Below are positions 1-7,813 of a DNA stretch of 64,000 bases, piece by piece. The translations under genes were made by a program, and so were the position numbers. Under the pieces are notes generated by a model. The model worked only from the letters and a program-made list of their open reading frames with translations, was not told the DNA's origin and did not search any database. Source of the stretch: Mycobacterium sp. Aquia_216 (GTDB lineage Bacteria; Actinomycetota; Actinomycetes; Mycobacteriales; Mycobacteriaceae); contig NZ_CP113529.1 of the NCBI RefSeq assembly GCF_026723865.1, positions 682,001-746,000 on the forward strand. The letters run 5' to 3'. Positions within the stretch are counted from its first letter, which is position 1, and each line of letters starts with the position of its first letter.

Positions 1-536
1 TGGGCACGCTTGACGCTGCTGTCGGCAATGCGCTCGGGGACGCAAAGCTCGCCGAACGCGGCGCGGCGCTCGTCGAGCGCACCGAAACGCTGGGACGGGC
101 CGCAACACTCGAGGCGAAGGCGGCGGCGCGGCTAGAACAAGCGGACAACAAGCTGAAAACCGCGCGTGACAGTGCAATCGAGGATCGTCAGCAAGCCCAG
201 GCCGCGACCGAGCAAGAGATCAAGCAAGCGCGCGAAGCTGCACAGGACCGCAAGCGTGAAGCAATCGATTCCGCCCACGAGCAGAGCGCCGCGGCCAAGC
301 GACAAGCCGATCGGGTTGCTGCCGATCGCAAAGAGGCGGCCGAATCGGCAAGACGCCACGTTCAGACGAGAACTCGGGCCGCCGAGAAGGCCGCGTCGAA
401 GGTTGCCGAATCAAAGCTCGACGGCGCCCGGGAAAAGCGCAGTGAGGCCGCCGGCAAGCGGGCCGAGGCGAACCGGCTGGAGGAACTGGCTCACGCCGAA
501 AAGGAGAAACGCCAAGCGGAGCGCGCCAACGACTAA
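1..536 (+). CDS. Coiled-coil Ala/Lys/Glu-rich protein, 5'-truncated
   Basis: An open frame (codons begin at base 3) enters from the left edge and ends at TAA 534-536, giving about 177 C-terminal residues. The protein is almost all A, E, K, R, Q and D with few aromatics and no Pro or Cys, in long heptad-like runs such as EKAASKVAESKLDGAREK, so a long coiled coil is expected. It resembles a mycobacterial family that I recall being labelled 'IF2 family translation initiation factor' in databases, probably only because of compositional similarity to the IF2 N-terminus. There is no GTPase domain here and I infer no role in initiation. The start codon lies outside the window. Confidence 0.75.
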   Translation, partial: GTLDAAVGNALGDAKLAERGAALVERTETLGRAATLEAKAAARLEQADNKLKTARDSAIEDRQQAQAATEQEIKQAREAAQDRKREAIDSAHEQSAAAKRQADRVAADRKEAAESARRHVQTRTRAAEKAASKVAESKLDGAREKRSEAAGKRAEANRLEELAHAEKEKRQAERAND

Positions 537-593
537 CCGGGCCCGCGAAGGTCGGCCTGTCGCGCGCGCGCAGAGACGGCTACTTTTCAAAGC

Positions 594-1478
594 ATGGTCA
601 CAATGCCCGCGTTGGACGGTGTCGAACACCGGTACGTAGAGCTCGGCGACGGCGTCACCATCCATGTCGCGGACGCCGGCCCGCCCGACGGACCGGCCGT
701 CATGCTGGTGCACGGCTTCCCGGAGAACTGGTGGGAGTGGCACGAGCTGATCGGTCCGCTGGCCGCCGACGGCTACCGCGTGTTGTGCCCCGACCTGCGT
801 GGTGCCGGATGGAGTTCGGCGCCCCGGTCGCGGTACCTGAAGGCTGAGCTGGCCGAGGATCTCGCCGGCGTGCTGGACCACTTGGGCATCGACAGGGTGA
901 AACTTGTCGCCCACGACTGGGGCGGGCCCGCCGCATTCATCTTGATGCTGCGCCATCCCGAGAAGGTGTCCGGCTTTTTCGGGCTGAACACCGTGGCGCC
1001 GTGGGCGAAGTTCGATCTCGCCACGGTTCGCGACCTCTGGCGGTTCTGGTATCAGGTTCCGATGTTGCTGCCGGTCATCGGGCCACGGGTGATCAGCGAC
1101 CCCAACTCGCGGTTTCTCCGAATACTGGGTTCGTGGGTCGGCGGCGGCTTCTCGCTGCCTGACGAAAGCGTCCGGCTGTACAGCGAATGCATGCGCCAGC
1201 CCGGACACGCGGAAGCCGGTTCGCGGTGGTATCGCAGCTTCCAGACCACGGAGATGCGCAGCTGGCTGGGCGGGGAGTACGACGACCTTCGCGTCGACGT
1301 GCCGGTTCGCTGGCTCAGCGGCACCGCCGACCCGGTGATCACTCCGCGGCTATTGGACGGATACGCCGACCGCATAAGCGATTTCGAGTTGGAGCTGGTC
1401 GACGGCGTCGGGCACTGGATCGTCGCGCAGCGACCCGAGCTGGTGCTTGATCGACTGCGAACGTTCCTTACGGCTTGA
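594..1478 (+). CDS. ephF: Alpha/beta-hydrolase, epoxide hydrolase family (EphF-like)
   Basis: 294 residues, the usual size for soluble bacterial epoxide hydrolases. The oxyanion-hole motif HGFP is at residues 40-43, the nucleophile is Asp108 in AHDWGG (Asp rather than Ser marks epoxide hydrolases and dehalogenases), and the general base is probably His274 in DGVGHW. The WWEW segment after HGFP is typical of the mycobacterial Eph proteins. The product should hydrolyse epoxides to diols in the cytoplasm, perhaps from lipid substrates. Sequence and position (before the TetR/CYP138 pair) match M. tuberculosis EphF (Rv0134) as I remember it. Start is ATG 594; a second Met three codons in is possible. 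The 3' end overlaps the convergent dehydrogenase gene by 11 bases. Confidence 0.85.
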   Translation: MVTMPALDGVEHRYVELGDGVTIHVADAGPPDGPAVMLVHGFPENWWEWHELIGPLAADGYRVLCPDLRGAGWSSAPRSRYLKAELAEDLAGVLDHLGIDRVKLVAHDWGGPAAFILMLRHPEKVSGFFGLNTVAPWAKFDLATVRDLWRFWYQVPMLLPVIGPRVISDPNSRFLRILGSWVGGGFSLPDESVRLYSECMRQPGHAEAGSRWYRSFQTTEMRSWLGGEYDDLRVDVPVRWLSGTADPVITPRLLDGYADRISDFELELVDGVGHWIVAQRPELVLDRLRTFLTA

Positions 1479-2511
1479 CCAAGATCCGGATCGGGCTGCC
1501 GTCCGCGTGCTCCAGCATCTCGATCCCTGACCCGACGTCTTCGAGCGGTACGACCTTACTGATCGAACGCGAAAGATCAAGGCGCCCAAGCGAAACCAGT
1601 TTCGCCAAGGTCTCGATGTCGACGTTCTGGTAGCCGAGGTGACCGAGCACCTGCTTGTGGGCCAATGCGAACATGGCCGTGGGCCCGATGCTCGGTGACT
1701 CCACGCTCATTCCGACACCCACCAGTCGGCCGCCGGGTCGCAGACAGGCCAGAGCCTGCTCGAAGGTCACCTTCAGTCCGACGGCGTCGAAGGCCACATC
1801 CAGTTTGCGTCCGCCGTTGACCTCGGCGATCTTGTCGCTCAGGTCGTCGTCGCGTGAGTCGAAGGCATAGTCCGCGCCGAGTTCGACGGCACGTTGCAGA
1901 ACGGCCGGATTGATGTCGAGGGCGATCACCGGTACCGCACCGATCAATCTCGCGAGCTGCACGATGTGGGTCCCGACGCCTCCGACTCCCCAGACGCCGA
2001 CCGCTTCGCCGACCGCCACCTTGCCCGTTCGCACCACTGCCCCGTACGGGGTCGACACCGCATCGGCCAGGATTGCGGCCTGCTCCAGCGAGACGTTGTC
2101 CGGCACCCGGGTCAGCCCGGCCGCCTGGGCCACGGTGTATTCGGCCCAGGCGCCGTCGTAGGCGAAGGCCATCAATTGAATCCGAAGGCAGTTGGCCGTG
2201 TCGCCGCGGCGGCAGTTCGCGCAGGCCTGGCACGGCCGGCCGGCGGCGACCACCACCCGATCGCCCTCGGCCCAGTCCGTCACGTCTGGACCCAGTTTCG
2301 CGATCGTGCCCGAGGCTTCGTGGCCCTGGGTCACCACCGGCACCTGAGCGGGGAAGGTTCCGTTGATCAGGCTTAGGTCCGAATGGCAGATCCCGCAGAA
2401 CGCCACCTTGACCAAAACTTCACCCGGGCCCGGCTCAGGGATCGGAACATCTTCCAGGACAACCGTTTTGGTATCAGCGTAAAAGCGCTCGGCGCGCATG
2501 GTCGACGTCAT
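1468..2511 (-). CDS. Zn-dependent alcohol dehydrogenase (MDR superfamily)
   Basis: 347 residues of the medium-chain dehydrogenase/reductase family. The catalytic zinc ligands are seen in GICHSD (Cys42) and GHEASG, and the structural-zinc cysteine cluster in GRPCQACANCRRGDTANC, so it is a two-zinc, NAD(P)-dependent alcohol dehydrogenase. The Rossmann glycines are in WGVGGVGTH. It should interconvert alcohols and aldehydes or ketones; the substrate is unknown. It lies 9 bases downstream of the TOBE gene on the same strand, so the two are probably cotranscribed, perhaps with the TetR gene further upstream. In the M. tuberculosis order I remember, this gene is not between ephF and the TetR gene, so it looks like a lineage-specific insertion. 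Start is ATG 2511; Met5 (2499) is an alternative. Confidence 0.85.
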   Translation of the reverse strand: MTSTMRAERFYADTKTVVLEDVPIPEPGPGEVLVKVAFCGICHSDLSLINGTFPAQVPVVTQGHEASGTIAKLGPDVTDWAEGDRVVVAAGRPCQACANCRRGDTANCLRIQLMAFAYDGAWAEYTVAQAAGLTRVPDNVSLEQAAILADAVSTPYGAVVRTGKVAVGEAVGVWGVGGVGTHIVQLARLIGAVPVIALDINPAVLQRAVELGADYAFDSRDDDLSDKIAEVNGGRKLDVAFDAVGLKVTFEQALACLRPGGRLVGVGMSVESPSIGPTAMFALAHKQVLGHLGYQNVDIETLAKLVSLGRLDLSRSISKVVPLEDVGSGIEMLEHADGSPIRILVKP

Positions 2512-2520
2512 GTCGTGGCG

Positions 2521-2733
2521 CTACTCGACCCCGATGGTGACTTCGGTGGATTTGATGAACACCGTCGCCGGCTGACCGACCGTCAGGCCGAGATCGAGCG
2601 CCGCGTCCCTGGTGACCGAGGACGTGACCACCTGATCGCCACCGTCGAGCTTGATCTTGACGACGGCCATCACGGTGCCGAGGTCGACCGCGGTGATGAC
2701 GCCTTTGAGCTGGTTTCGGGTGGATAGCCGCAT
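2521..2733 (-). CDS. Small TOBE/Mop-domain molybdate-binding protein
   Basis: 70 residues beginning MRLSTRNQLKG, the standard N-terminus of molbindin-like proteins. One TOBE (Mop) domain covers the chain, with the conserved pattern N-x-L-x-G-x-I ... G-x-V-x-A-V-V-K-I ... D-L-G-L-x-V-G-Q-x-A-x-V-x-I-K-S-T-E-V-x-I-G. Such single-domain proteins oligomerise and bind molybdate or similar oxyanions, giving storage or buffering in the cytosol. The frame continues upstream for 30 more codons, but the match to the family starts at this Met, so I chose it. It sits directly before the alcohol dehydrogenase gene (9-base gap); there is no obvious molybdenum enzyme nearby, so its role here is unclear. Confidence 0.8.
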   Translation of the reverse strand: MRLSTRNQLKGVITAVDLGTVMAVVKIKLDGGDQVVTSSVTRDAALDLGLTVGQPATVFIKSTEVTIGVE

Positions 2734-2788
2734 CACAGTCCTTGCGTGGGTAGGGGTGGTCTTCGACGAGCCTAGACGCACGATCGCG

Positions 2789-3406
2789 CTAGGAGCGCGG
2801 CCCGAGCAGCGCGATGCACGCATCCACGGCGGGCTCGACGATCTCGCGGACGGACTGAGAGTCTTCGACGGCGAGTGCGGTCAATTCCCGGAGCCCGCCG
2901 AGCAGGATCACCGCCAGCGGCGCGGTCAACGGCGGCAGGTCGGCACGCCGGAACCCGGCGCTGGCGCTGAGGTCGATCAGTAGGTCGGACAGCAGCTGTA
3001 TTCCGCGGCGCTGGACCGGTCGCCCGACCGCCCCCAGCGAGGGGAGCTCCCGAATCCAGCTCAAGGTGATGGCCGGTCGAGCTTCGATATACGCGACGTA
3101 GGCCTCGACGGCCTGACGGATCTGCTGGTGCCAGTCGTCGTCGGGATCGACGGCGGCGGCGATGCTCGCGCCGAGCTGTTCGATGTCCGCGGCCAGTAAT
3201 TCGAGGAAGCACTCTTCCTTGCTGGCGAATTGGTCGTAAAACGTGCGCTTGGACGTGCGCGCGTGGCGCACCACATCGGCGACGGTGCTGGCGCGGTAGC
3301 CGCGCTCGCCTATCGAGGTGGCCAGGCCGTCGAGCAGCCGCAGCCGAAAAGGATCTTGCCCAGCCACGACGTCAACCGCGGCTACCGCTGTTGTCGCTGA
3401 TGGCAT
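2789..3406 (-). CDS. TetR-family regulator (Rv0135c-like)
   Basis: 205 residues from ATG 3406. The N-terminal helix-turn-helix (about residues 22-65) has the family signature STVADVVRHARTSKRTFYDQFASKEE; the C-terminal two thirds is an all-helical ligand/dimer domain. It is divergent from cyp138 with 130 bases between, and that gap holds two inverted repeats sharing GGTAC/GTACC half-sites, so I infer that it represses its own gene and the P450. The open frame runs a further 125 codons upstream across the P450 5' end, which is only high-GC read-through. The same divergent pair (Rv0135c/Rv0136) is present in M. tuberculosis from memory. The inducer is unknown. Confidence 0.85.
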   Translation of the reverse strand: MPSATTAVAAVDVVAGQDPFRLRLLDGLATSIGERGYRASTVADVVRHARTSKRTFYDQFASKEECFLELLAADIEQLGASIAAAVDPDDDWHQQIRQAVEAYVAYIEARPAITLSWIRELPSLGAVGRPVQRRGIQLLSDLLIDLSASAGFRRADLPPLTAPLAVILLGGLRELTALAVEDSQSVREIVEPAVDACIALLGPRS

Positions 3407-3445
3407 CGTCGACGGCCCTCTCGGTTCATCCGCCCTTGTCAGGTT

Positions 3446-3463
3446 CGGTACTACAGAGTACCG
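3446..3463. promoter_or_regulatory. Inverted repeat 1, probable TetR operator
   Basis: CGGTACT-ACAG-AGTACCG is a perfect 7-base inverted repeat with a 4-base spacer in the gap between the divergent TetR and cyp138 genes. It shares its half-site with a second repeat 34 bases away (centre to centre). This is the expected architecture for autorepression by the TetR protein; the assignment is inference. Confidence 0.6.
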
Positions 3464-3479
3464 TACCCGGAAAGGTCTG

Positions 3480-3497
3480 TGGTACATCGCGGTACCA
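3480..3497. promoter_or_regulatory. Inverted repeat 2, probable TetR operator
   Basis: TGGTAC-ATCGCG-GTACCA is a perfect 6-base inverted repeat with a 6-base spacer, 40 bases before the cyp138 start codon. Its half-site GGTAC matches that of the repeat at 3446-3463, but the spacer is two bases longer. It probably blocks cyp138 transcription when bound. Confidence 0.55.
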
Positions 3498-3536
3498 ACC
3501 CCTGGCGCGGGGGCAGATGTAGGGAGCAATGACGCC

Positions 3537-4862
3537 ATGAGCGAAGTAGTCACCGTCGCATCGCCGGTCTCCGCAGTCCGGTTACCCCCGGCAGTGCGAG
3601 TCCCGAAGATAGTGCAGGGCTTTGGCTTTGCGATGTCCAGGCGCTCGATGATGCGGCGACTGTCGCGCCGCCATGGCAGCGTCTTCGCGCTGAAGCTCCC
3701 GATGTGGGGGCGCGTCATCGCGGTCAGTGACCCGCAGCTGGCGAAGCAGATCTTCACCAGCAGCCCAGACGAACTCGGCAATATCCAGCCGAATCTGGGC
3801 AGGCTGTTCGGATACGGTTCGGTCTTCGCGCTGGAGGGTGACGAACACCGCCGCCGGCGACGGCTATTGGCGCCGCCGTTTCACGGCAAGAGCATGAAGA
3901 ACTACGAGAGCATCATCGAAGAAGAGACGCTGCGCGAGACCGCCGACTGGCCGGAGGGCACGACGTTCGCGACGCTGTCTGCGATGATGCGGATCACGCT
4001 GAACGCGATCCTGCGCGCGGTATTCGGCGCCGACGGTGCCGAACTCGACGAGCTGCGCCGGCTCATCCCGCCATGGGTCACCCTCGGCTCGCGTCTGGCG
4101 GCGCTACCCAAGCCGAAGCGCAACTATGGGCGGTTCAGCCCGTGGTACCGGCTGGACGTGTGGCGAGATCAGTACGACAACGTCATCGAGAAGTTGATCG
4201 CCGCCGAGCGGGCGGACCCGAACTTCGCCGACCGCAACGACGTGCTCGCGCTGCTGCTGCGCAGTAGCTACGAAGACGGATCTACCATGTCGCACAAGGA
4301 CATTGGTGACGAGCTGCTCGCGCTGCTGGCCGCGGGCCACGAAACCACCGCGTCCACGCTGGCGTGGGCCTTCGAACGGATCAGCCGGCACCCGCAGCTG
4401 CTGGCGGCGCTCGTCGAAGAGGCCGACAGTGGCGGCAACGAGCTACGCCAGGCGACGATTCTGGAAGTCCAACGGGCAAGAACCGTCATCGATTTCGCCG
4501 GTCGTCACATCTACCCGGAGACATATCAACTCGGCGAGTGGGTGATTCCGCGCGGTTATTCGCTGCTGGTCGGCATCGCGCAGCTACACGACAACCCCGA
4601 CGTGTTCCCCGATCCCGCGCGCTTCGACCCGCAGCGGTTCATCGGCACCAAACCGTCGGCGCTGTCCTGGATTCCGTTCGGTGGCGGGACGCGCCGCTGC
4701 GTCGGTGCGGCGTTCGCCAACATGGAGATGGATGTGGTGCTCCGAACGGTGCTGCGCCACTTCACCATTGAGACGACCGATGCCCCCGACGAGCACTGGC
4801 ACTGCCGCGGGGTCGCGTTCATCCCGAAGGACGGCGGCCGGGTTGTGATGCGGCGGCGCTAA
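3537..4862 (+). CDS. cyp138: Cytochrome P450 (CYP138-like)
   Basis: 441 residues. The I-helix oxygen-activation motif is AGHETT, the K-helix ExxR is EVQR, and the heme-ligand loop is FGGGTRRCVG with Cys388. All are intact, so an active monooxygenase is expected; electrons would come from ferredoxin partners encoded elsewhere. The N-terminal PPAVRVPKIVQG and the long KSMKNYESIIEEETLRETADWP segment match M. tuberculosis CYP138 (Rv0136) as I recall it, and the neighbours agree. ATG 3537 is chosen because similarity starts there; the open frame extends upstream through the operator region, which is not coding. The substrate is not known. Regulation is probably by the divergent TetR protein. Confidence 0.9.
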   Translation: MSEVVTVASPVSAVRLPPAVRVPKIVQGFGFAMSRRSMMRRLSRRHGSVFALKLPMWGRVIAVSDPQLAKQIFTSSPDELGNIQPNLGRLFGYGSVFALEGDEHRRRRRLLAPPFHGKSMKNYESIIEEETLRETADWPEGTTFATLSAMMRITLNAILRAVFGADGAELDELRRLIPPWVTLGSRLAALPKPKRNYGRFSPWYRLDVWRDQYDNVIEKLIAAERADPNFADRNDVLALLLRSSYEDGSTMSHKDIGDELLALLAAGHETTASTLAWAFERISRHPQLLAALVEEADSGGNELRQATILEVQRARTVIDFAGRHIYPETYQLGEWVIPRGYSLLVGIAQLHDNPDVFPDPARFDPQRFIGTKPSALSWIPFGGGTRRCVGAAFANMEMDVVLRTVLRHFTIETTDAPDEHWHCRGVAFIPKDGGRVVMRRR

Positions 4863-4868
4863 GTCCCG

Positions 4869-5384
4869 CTATTGACTGGCCGACGCGCGCCGGGGCAGCT
4901 TCCAGCCGGGACGGATGAAGTGGCACGTGTACCCGCTGGGGAAGCGCTCCAGGTAGTCCTGGTGCTCGGGCTCGGCCTCCCAGAAGTCTCCGGCGGGACT
5001 GACTTCGGTCACGACTTTGCCGGGCCATAGCCCCGAGGCCTCGACGTCGGCGATGGTGTCCAGCGCGATTTGCTTCTGCTCGTCGTCGACGTAGAAGATC
5101 GCCGATCGGTAGCTGGTGCCGCGGTCGTTGCCCTGCCGGTCCTTGGTGGTCGGATCGTGGATCTGGAAGAAGAACTCGAGCAAGGCGCGGTAGTCCGTGA
5201 CAGTGGGGTCGTAGACGATCTCGACCGCCTCGGCGTGTGTGCCGTGGTTGCGGTACGTCGCGTTGGGGACGTCACCACCGCTGTAACCGACACGGCTCGA
5301 GATCACACCCGGCTGCTTGCGGATCAGGTCCTGCACGCCCCAGAAGCAGCCGCCGGCGAGGATCGCCCTTTGCGTGTTGGTCAT
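4869..5384 (-). CDS. msrA: Peptide methionine-S-sulfoxide reductase MsrA
   Basis: 171 residues. The catalytic Cys13 lies in the invariant GGCFWG motif and a resolving Cys154 in GYTCHFI; spacing and overall length match the mycobacterial MsrA (Rv0137c). It reduces the S-epimer of methionine sulfoxide in oxidised proteins with thioredoxin as electron donor, a cytosolic repair role. Other family signatures are [23 protein letters not shown] and [23 protein letters not shown]. It is convergent with cyp138 (6 bases between stop codons) and divergent from the SnoaL-like gene. Confidence 0.95.
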   Translation of the reverse strand: MTNTQRAILAGGCFWGVQDLIRKQPGVISSRVGYSGGDVPNATYRNHGTHAEAVEIVYDPTVTDYRALLEFFFQIHDPTTKDRQGNDRGTSYRSAIFYVDDEQKQIALDTIADVEASGLWPGKVVTEVSPAGDFWEAEPEHQDYLERFPSGYTCHFIRPGWKLPRRASASQ

Positions 5385-5491
5385 GTCATTGCCTCGTTTC
5401 GCTCGGACCGAATGGTCGCAGTCTCCTTCCGATTATGCTGATGTTTCGGACCGGGGTGCACCGGCGAGGCGAAGCTCTCGACAAAGCGCGG

Positions 5492-5505
5492 TAGAACGTG
5501 TTCTA
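5492..5505. promoter_or_regulatory. KstR-type operator box
   Basis: TAGAACGTGTTCTA is a perfect 14-base palindrome that fits the KstR consensus TNNAACNNGTTNNA known from mycobacterial cholesterol genes. It ends 8 bases before the GTG start of the Rv0138-like gene and lies 108 bases upstream of msrA. A repressor bound here would cover the initiation region of the Rv0138-Rv0139-like pair. The match is seen; binding is inferred. Confidence 0.6.
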
Positions 5506-5513
5506 GTTTTGGC

Positions 5514-6020
5514 GTGAGCAGCCCGCAATTCTCCCGTAGCGAACTCGCCGCCGCCTTCGAGAAATTCGAAGCGACCGTCGATGCGGCGGCGCAATCGCAG
5601 GACTGGGACGCCTGGGTCCAGCACTACACGCCCGACGTGTTGTACATCGAACACGCGGCCGGCACCATGCACGGCCGCGACGAGGTCCGCGAGTGGATCG
5701 GTCGGACGATGGGGAGCTTTCCGGGCAGCCACATGGTCGCGTTTCCGTCGCTGTGGTCGGTGATCGACGAGCCCACCGGGCGCGTCATCATGGAACTCGA
5801 CAATCCGATGAAGGATCCCGGTGACGGCACCGTCATCGGCGCGACGAACATCTCGATCATCACCTACGCCGGCGACGGCCTGTGGCGTCAGCAGGAAGAC
5901 ATCTATAACCCGCTGCGCTTCGTGCAGGCCTCGATGAAGTGGTGCCACAAGGCGCAGGAACTGGGCACCCTTGACGAGGACGCCGCACGGTTCATGGAGC
6001 AGTACGGCGGCGCTCGGTGA
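5514..6020 (+). CDS. SnoaL/NTF2-like protein (Rv0138-like)
   Basis: 168 residues from GTG 5514. The pattern FEKFEATVDAAAQSQDWDAWVQHYTPDVLYIEHAAGTMHGRDEVREWI is typical of the SnoaL-like cone fold, a small barrel used by cyclases, isomerases and ligand-binding proteins; no specific catalytic set can be assigned. Its stop codon overlaps the GTG start of the next gene by 4 bases (GTGA), so the two are translationally coupled and probably work on the same substrate. The KstR-type box just upstream suggests a link to sterol catabolism. It corresponds in position and sequence to Rv0138 from memory. Confidence 0.8.
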   Translation: MSSPQFSRSELAAAFEKFEATVDAAAQSQDWDAWVQHYTPDVLYIEHAAGTMHGRDEVREWIGRTMGSFPGSHMVAFPSLWSVIDEPTGRVIMELDNPMKDPGDGTVIGATNISIITYAGDGLWRQQEDIYNPLRFVQASMKWCHKAQELGTLDEDAARFMEQYGGAR

Positions 6021-7051
6021 GCGCCAAACCCAAACTTGTCATCGGCGCCAACGGTTTTCTGGGCTCGCATGTGACCCGCCAGCTCGTCGCCGAGGGTGCC
6101 CATGAAAACCAAGAAAACTATGAAGTGCGGGCGATGGTGCGCGAGGGCGCGAATACCCGCTCCATCGACGACCTCGAGCTCACCCGATTCCATGGCGACG
6201 TCTTCGACACCGATGCGGTGCGCGCAGCGATGGACGGTGTCGACGACGTGTACTACTGCGTCGTCGACACCCGCGCGTGGCTGCGTGACACGGCGCCGCT
6301 GTTTCGTACCAACGTGGAGGGCCTGCGCAACGTTCTCGATGTCGCCGTCAATCAACCCTTGCGCAAGTTCATCTTCACCAGCACCTACGCGACGGTCGGC
6401 CGACGGCATGGTCACGTGGCGACCGAAGACGATGTGATCGCGTCGGCCGGGCTGACGCCCTACGTGCAATCCCGGGTCCAAGCCGAAAACCTGGTCATGC
6501 GCTACGTCGCGGACGCGGGGCTGCCTGCCGTCGCGATGTGCGTGTCCACGACGTACGGCGATGGCGACTGGGGCGGCACCCCGCACGGTGCCTTCATCGC
6601 CGGTGCGGTATTCGGCAAGCTGCCGTTCCTGATGAACGGCATTGAGCTCGAGGTCGTCGGTGTCGACGATGCCGCCCGGGCCATGATCCTGGCCGCCGAG
6701 CACGGCCGCGTCGGTGAGCGGTACCTGGTCTCCGAAAAGATGATGGCGTTGAACGATTCGATCCGGATCGCGGCCGACGAGGCCGGCGTCCCGCCGCCGC
6801 AACGCGCGATCTCAGTCCCGATGCTCTACGCCCTGGCCGCTGCGGGAACCCTCAAGGCCAAGCTCAGTGGCACGGATGCCCAACTCAGCCTCGCGTCGGT
6901 GCGGATGATGCGCGCCGAAGCACCCGTGGACAGCAGCAAGGCGAGGCGGGAACTGGGCTGGCAACCACGCCCGGTCGAGGAATCGATCCGCGAGGCCGCC
7001 CGGTTCTGGGCCGCGATGCGCACCCCTCGAACGGCCGCGCAACCGGATTAG
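6017..7051 (+). CDS. NAD-dependent epimerase/dehydratase-like reductase (Rv0139-like)
   Basis: 344 residues, extended SDR fold. The nucleotide loop is VIGANGFLGSH (residues 7-17). The usual YxxxK catalytic pair appears as YVQSR, with Arg where Lys is expected; I recall the same substitution in Rv0139, so it is probably a subfamily trait rather than decay. Dihydroflavonol-4-reductase or 3-beta-HSD-type ketone reduction is the nearest known activity. Between the first helix and the second strand the chain carries an extra AHENQEN-like stretch, longer than a usual Rossmann turn. Start GTG 6017 overlaps the stop of the previous gene by 4 bases. Confidence 0.8.
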   Translation: MSAKPKLVIGANGFLGSHVTRQLVAEGAHENQENYEVRAMVREGANTRSIDDLELTRFHGDVFDTDAVRAAMDGVDDVYYCVVDTRAWLRDTAPLFRTNVEGLRNVLDVAVNQPLRKFIFTSTYATVGRRHGHVATEDDVIASAGLTPYVQSRVQAENLVMRYVADAGLPAVAMCVSTTYGDGDWGGTPHGAFIAGAVFGKLPFLMNGIELEVVGVDDAARAMILAAEHGRVGERYLVSEKMMALNDSIRIAADEAGVPPPQRAISVPMLYALAAAGTLKAKLSGTDAQLSLASVRMMRAEAPVDSSKARRELGWQPRPVEESIREAARFWAAMRTPRTAAQPD

Positions 7052-7061
7052 CTCGGTCGGA

Positions 7062-7374
7062 ATGGACCGGATACGCGTGGATCTGAACGGACCGCCGCAG
7101 ACGACGCTGGCGACGCTGTACGCCCGTCGTCCGTCTCTCCGGCTCGAAGCTGCACTGGGGCATCGACGGGCCGAGCGACATCGTCGACGCCGTTCCCGGG
7201 GTGCGCCTACTGCTATGGCAATCAGTCTTCGACAGCGACACTTTCGGCCTGGTTTCACCGTGCGTGCGCCGGGTAGGCAGGGCGATGGCGGCGGTGCCGG
7301 CACTACGCACAATGGCGCAATACCATCGCTACGCATTCGGGCCGGTCCCGGTGAACAAGGTCGGGAAGTCTTGA
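7062..7374 (+). pseudogene. Decayed PPM-type SAM methyltransferase (internal deletion)
   Basis: From ATG 7062 the frame encodes MDRIRVDLNGPPQTTLATLYAR, the N-terminus of a leucine-carboxymethyltransferase-like family. From about 7125 the family's C-terminal end continues in another frame: LHWGIDGPSDIVDAVPG, RLLLWQSVFDSDTFG and a final AFGPVPVNKVGKS stop (TGA 7372-7374). The middle of the gene, including the SAM-binding motif, is missing, so about 100 of an expected 250-300 residues remain and the two parts are out of frame. The fragment cannot make a working enzyme. It lies in the gap between the Rv0139-like and Rv0140-like genes. Confidence 0.75.
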
Positions 7375-7417
7375 GACCCGGCCGGTGTTGCACCCGTACA
7401 TCTGAGGAGGAATAACC

Positions 7418-7798
7418 ATGACTCACAAACAGGTCTTGGAGCCGAATGCCGGGCACCCGATCACCATCACGCCGACCGAGGGGAGGGTGCAGGTTCGCGT
7501 CAACGGCGAGCTCGTCGCGGACAGTACGGCGGCACTCGAATTGCGCGAAGCCACCATCCCTGCGGTGCAATACATTCCGCTGGACGACGTGGCCCAGGAC
7601 CGGCTGACTCGGACCGAAACCGTCACCTACTGCCCGTTCAAAGGCGATGCCAGCTACTACGCCGTGACCACCTCGGCCGGTGACACCGTCGAGGACGTGA
7701 TCTGGACCTACGAGCAGCCGTACCCCGCGGTGGCCGAGATCGCCGGGCACGTCGCGTTTTACCCCGATAAGGCCGACATCAGCGTCAGCGCCGAATAG
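7418..7798 (+). CDS. DUF427 protein (Rv0140-like)
   Basis: 126 residues, one DUF427 domain. Family hallmarks are seen: VRVNGELVADSTAALELRE, YCPFKGDASYY and VEDVIWTYEQPYP near the C-terminus. A strong ribosome site (GAGGAGGAATAACC) precedes ATG 7418. DUF427 proteins are small cytosolic beta-rich proteins without an established reaction. A second, two-domain DUF427 gene lies at 53791-54468 in this window. Matches Rv0140 in position. Confidence 0.85.
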   Translation: MTHKQVLEPNAGHPITITPTEGRVQVRVNGELVADSTAALELREATIPAVQYIPLDDVAQDRLTRTETVTYCPFKGDASYYAVTTSAGDTVEDVIWTYEQPYPAVAEIAGHVAFYPDKADISVSAE

Positions 7799-7813
7799 AC
7801 CCCGGCGCCCGGA

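Noticed and set aside
3318..3536. N-terminal extension of the cyp138 frame
   Set aside because: It would run through both operator repeats and the TetR start; similarity to CYP138 begins at ATG 3537.
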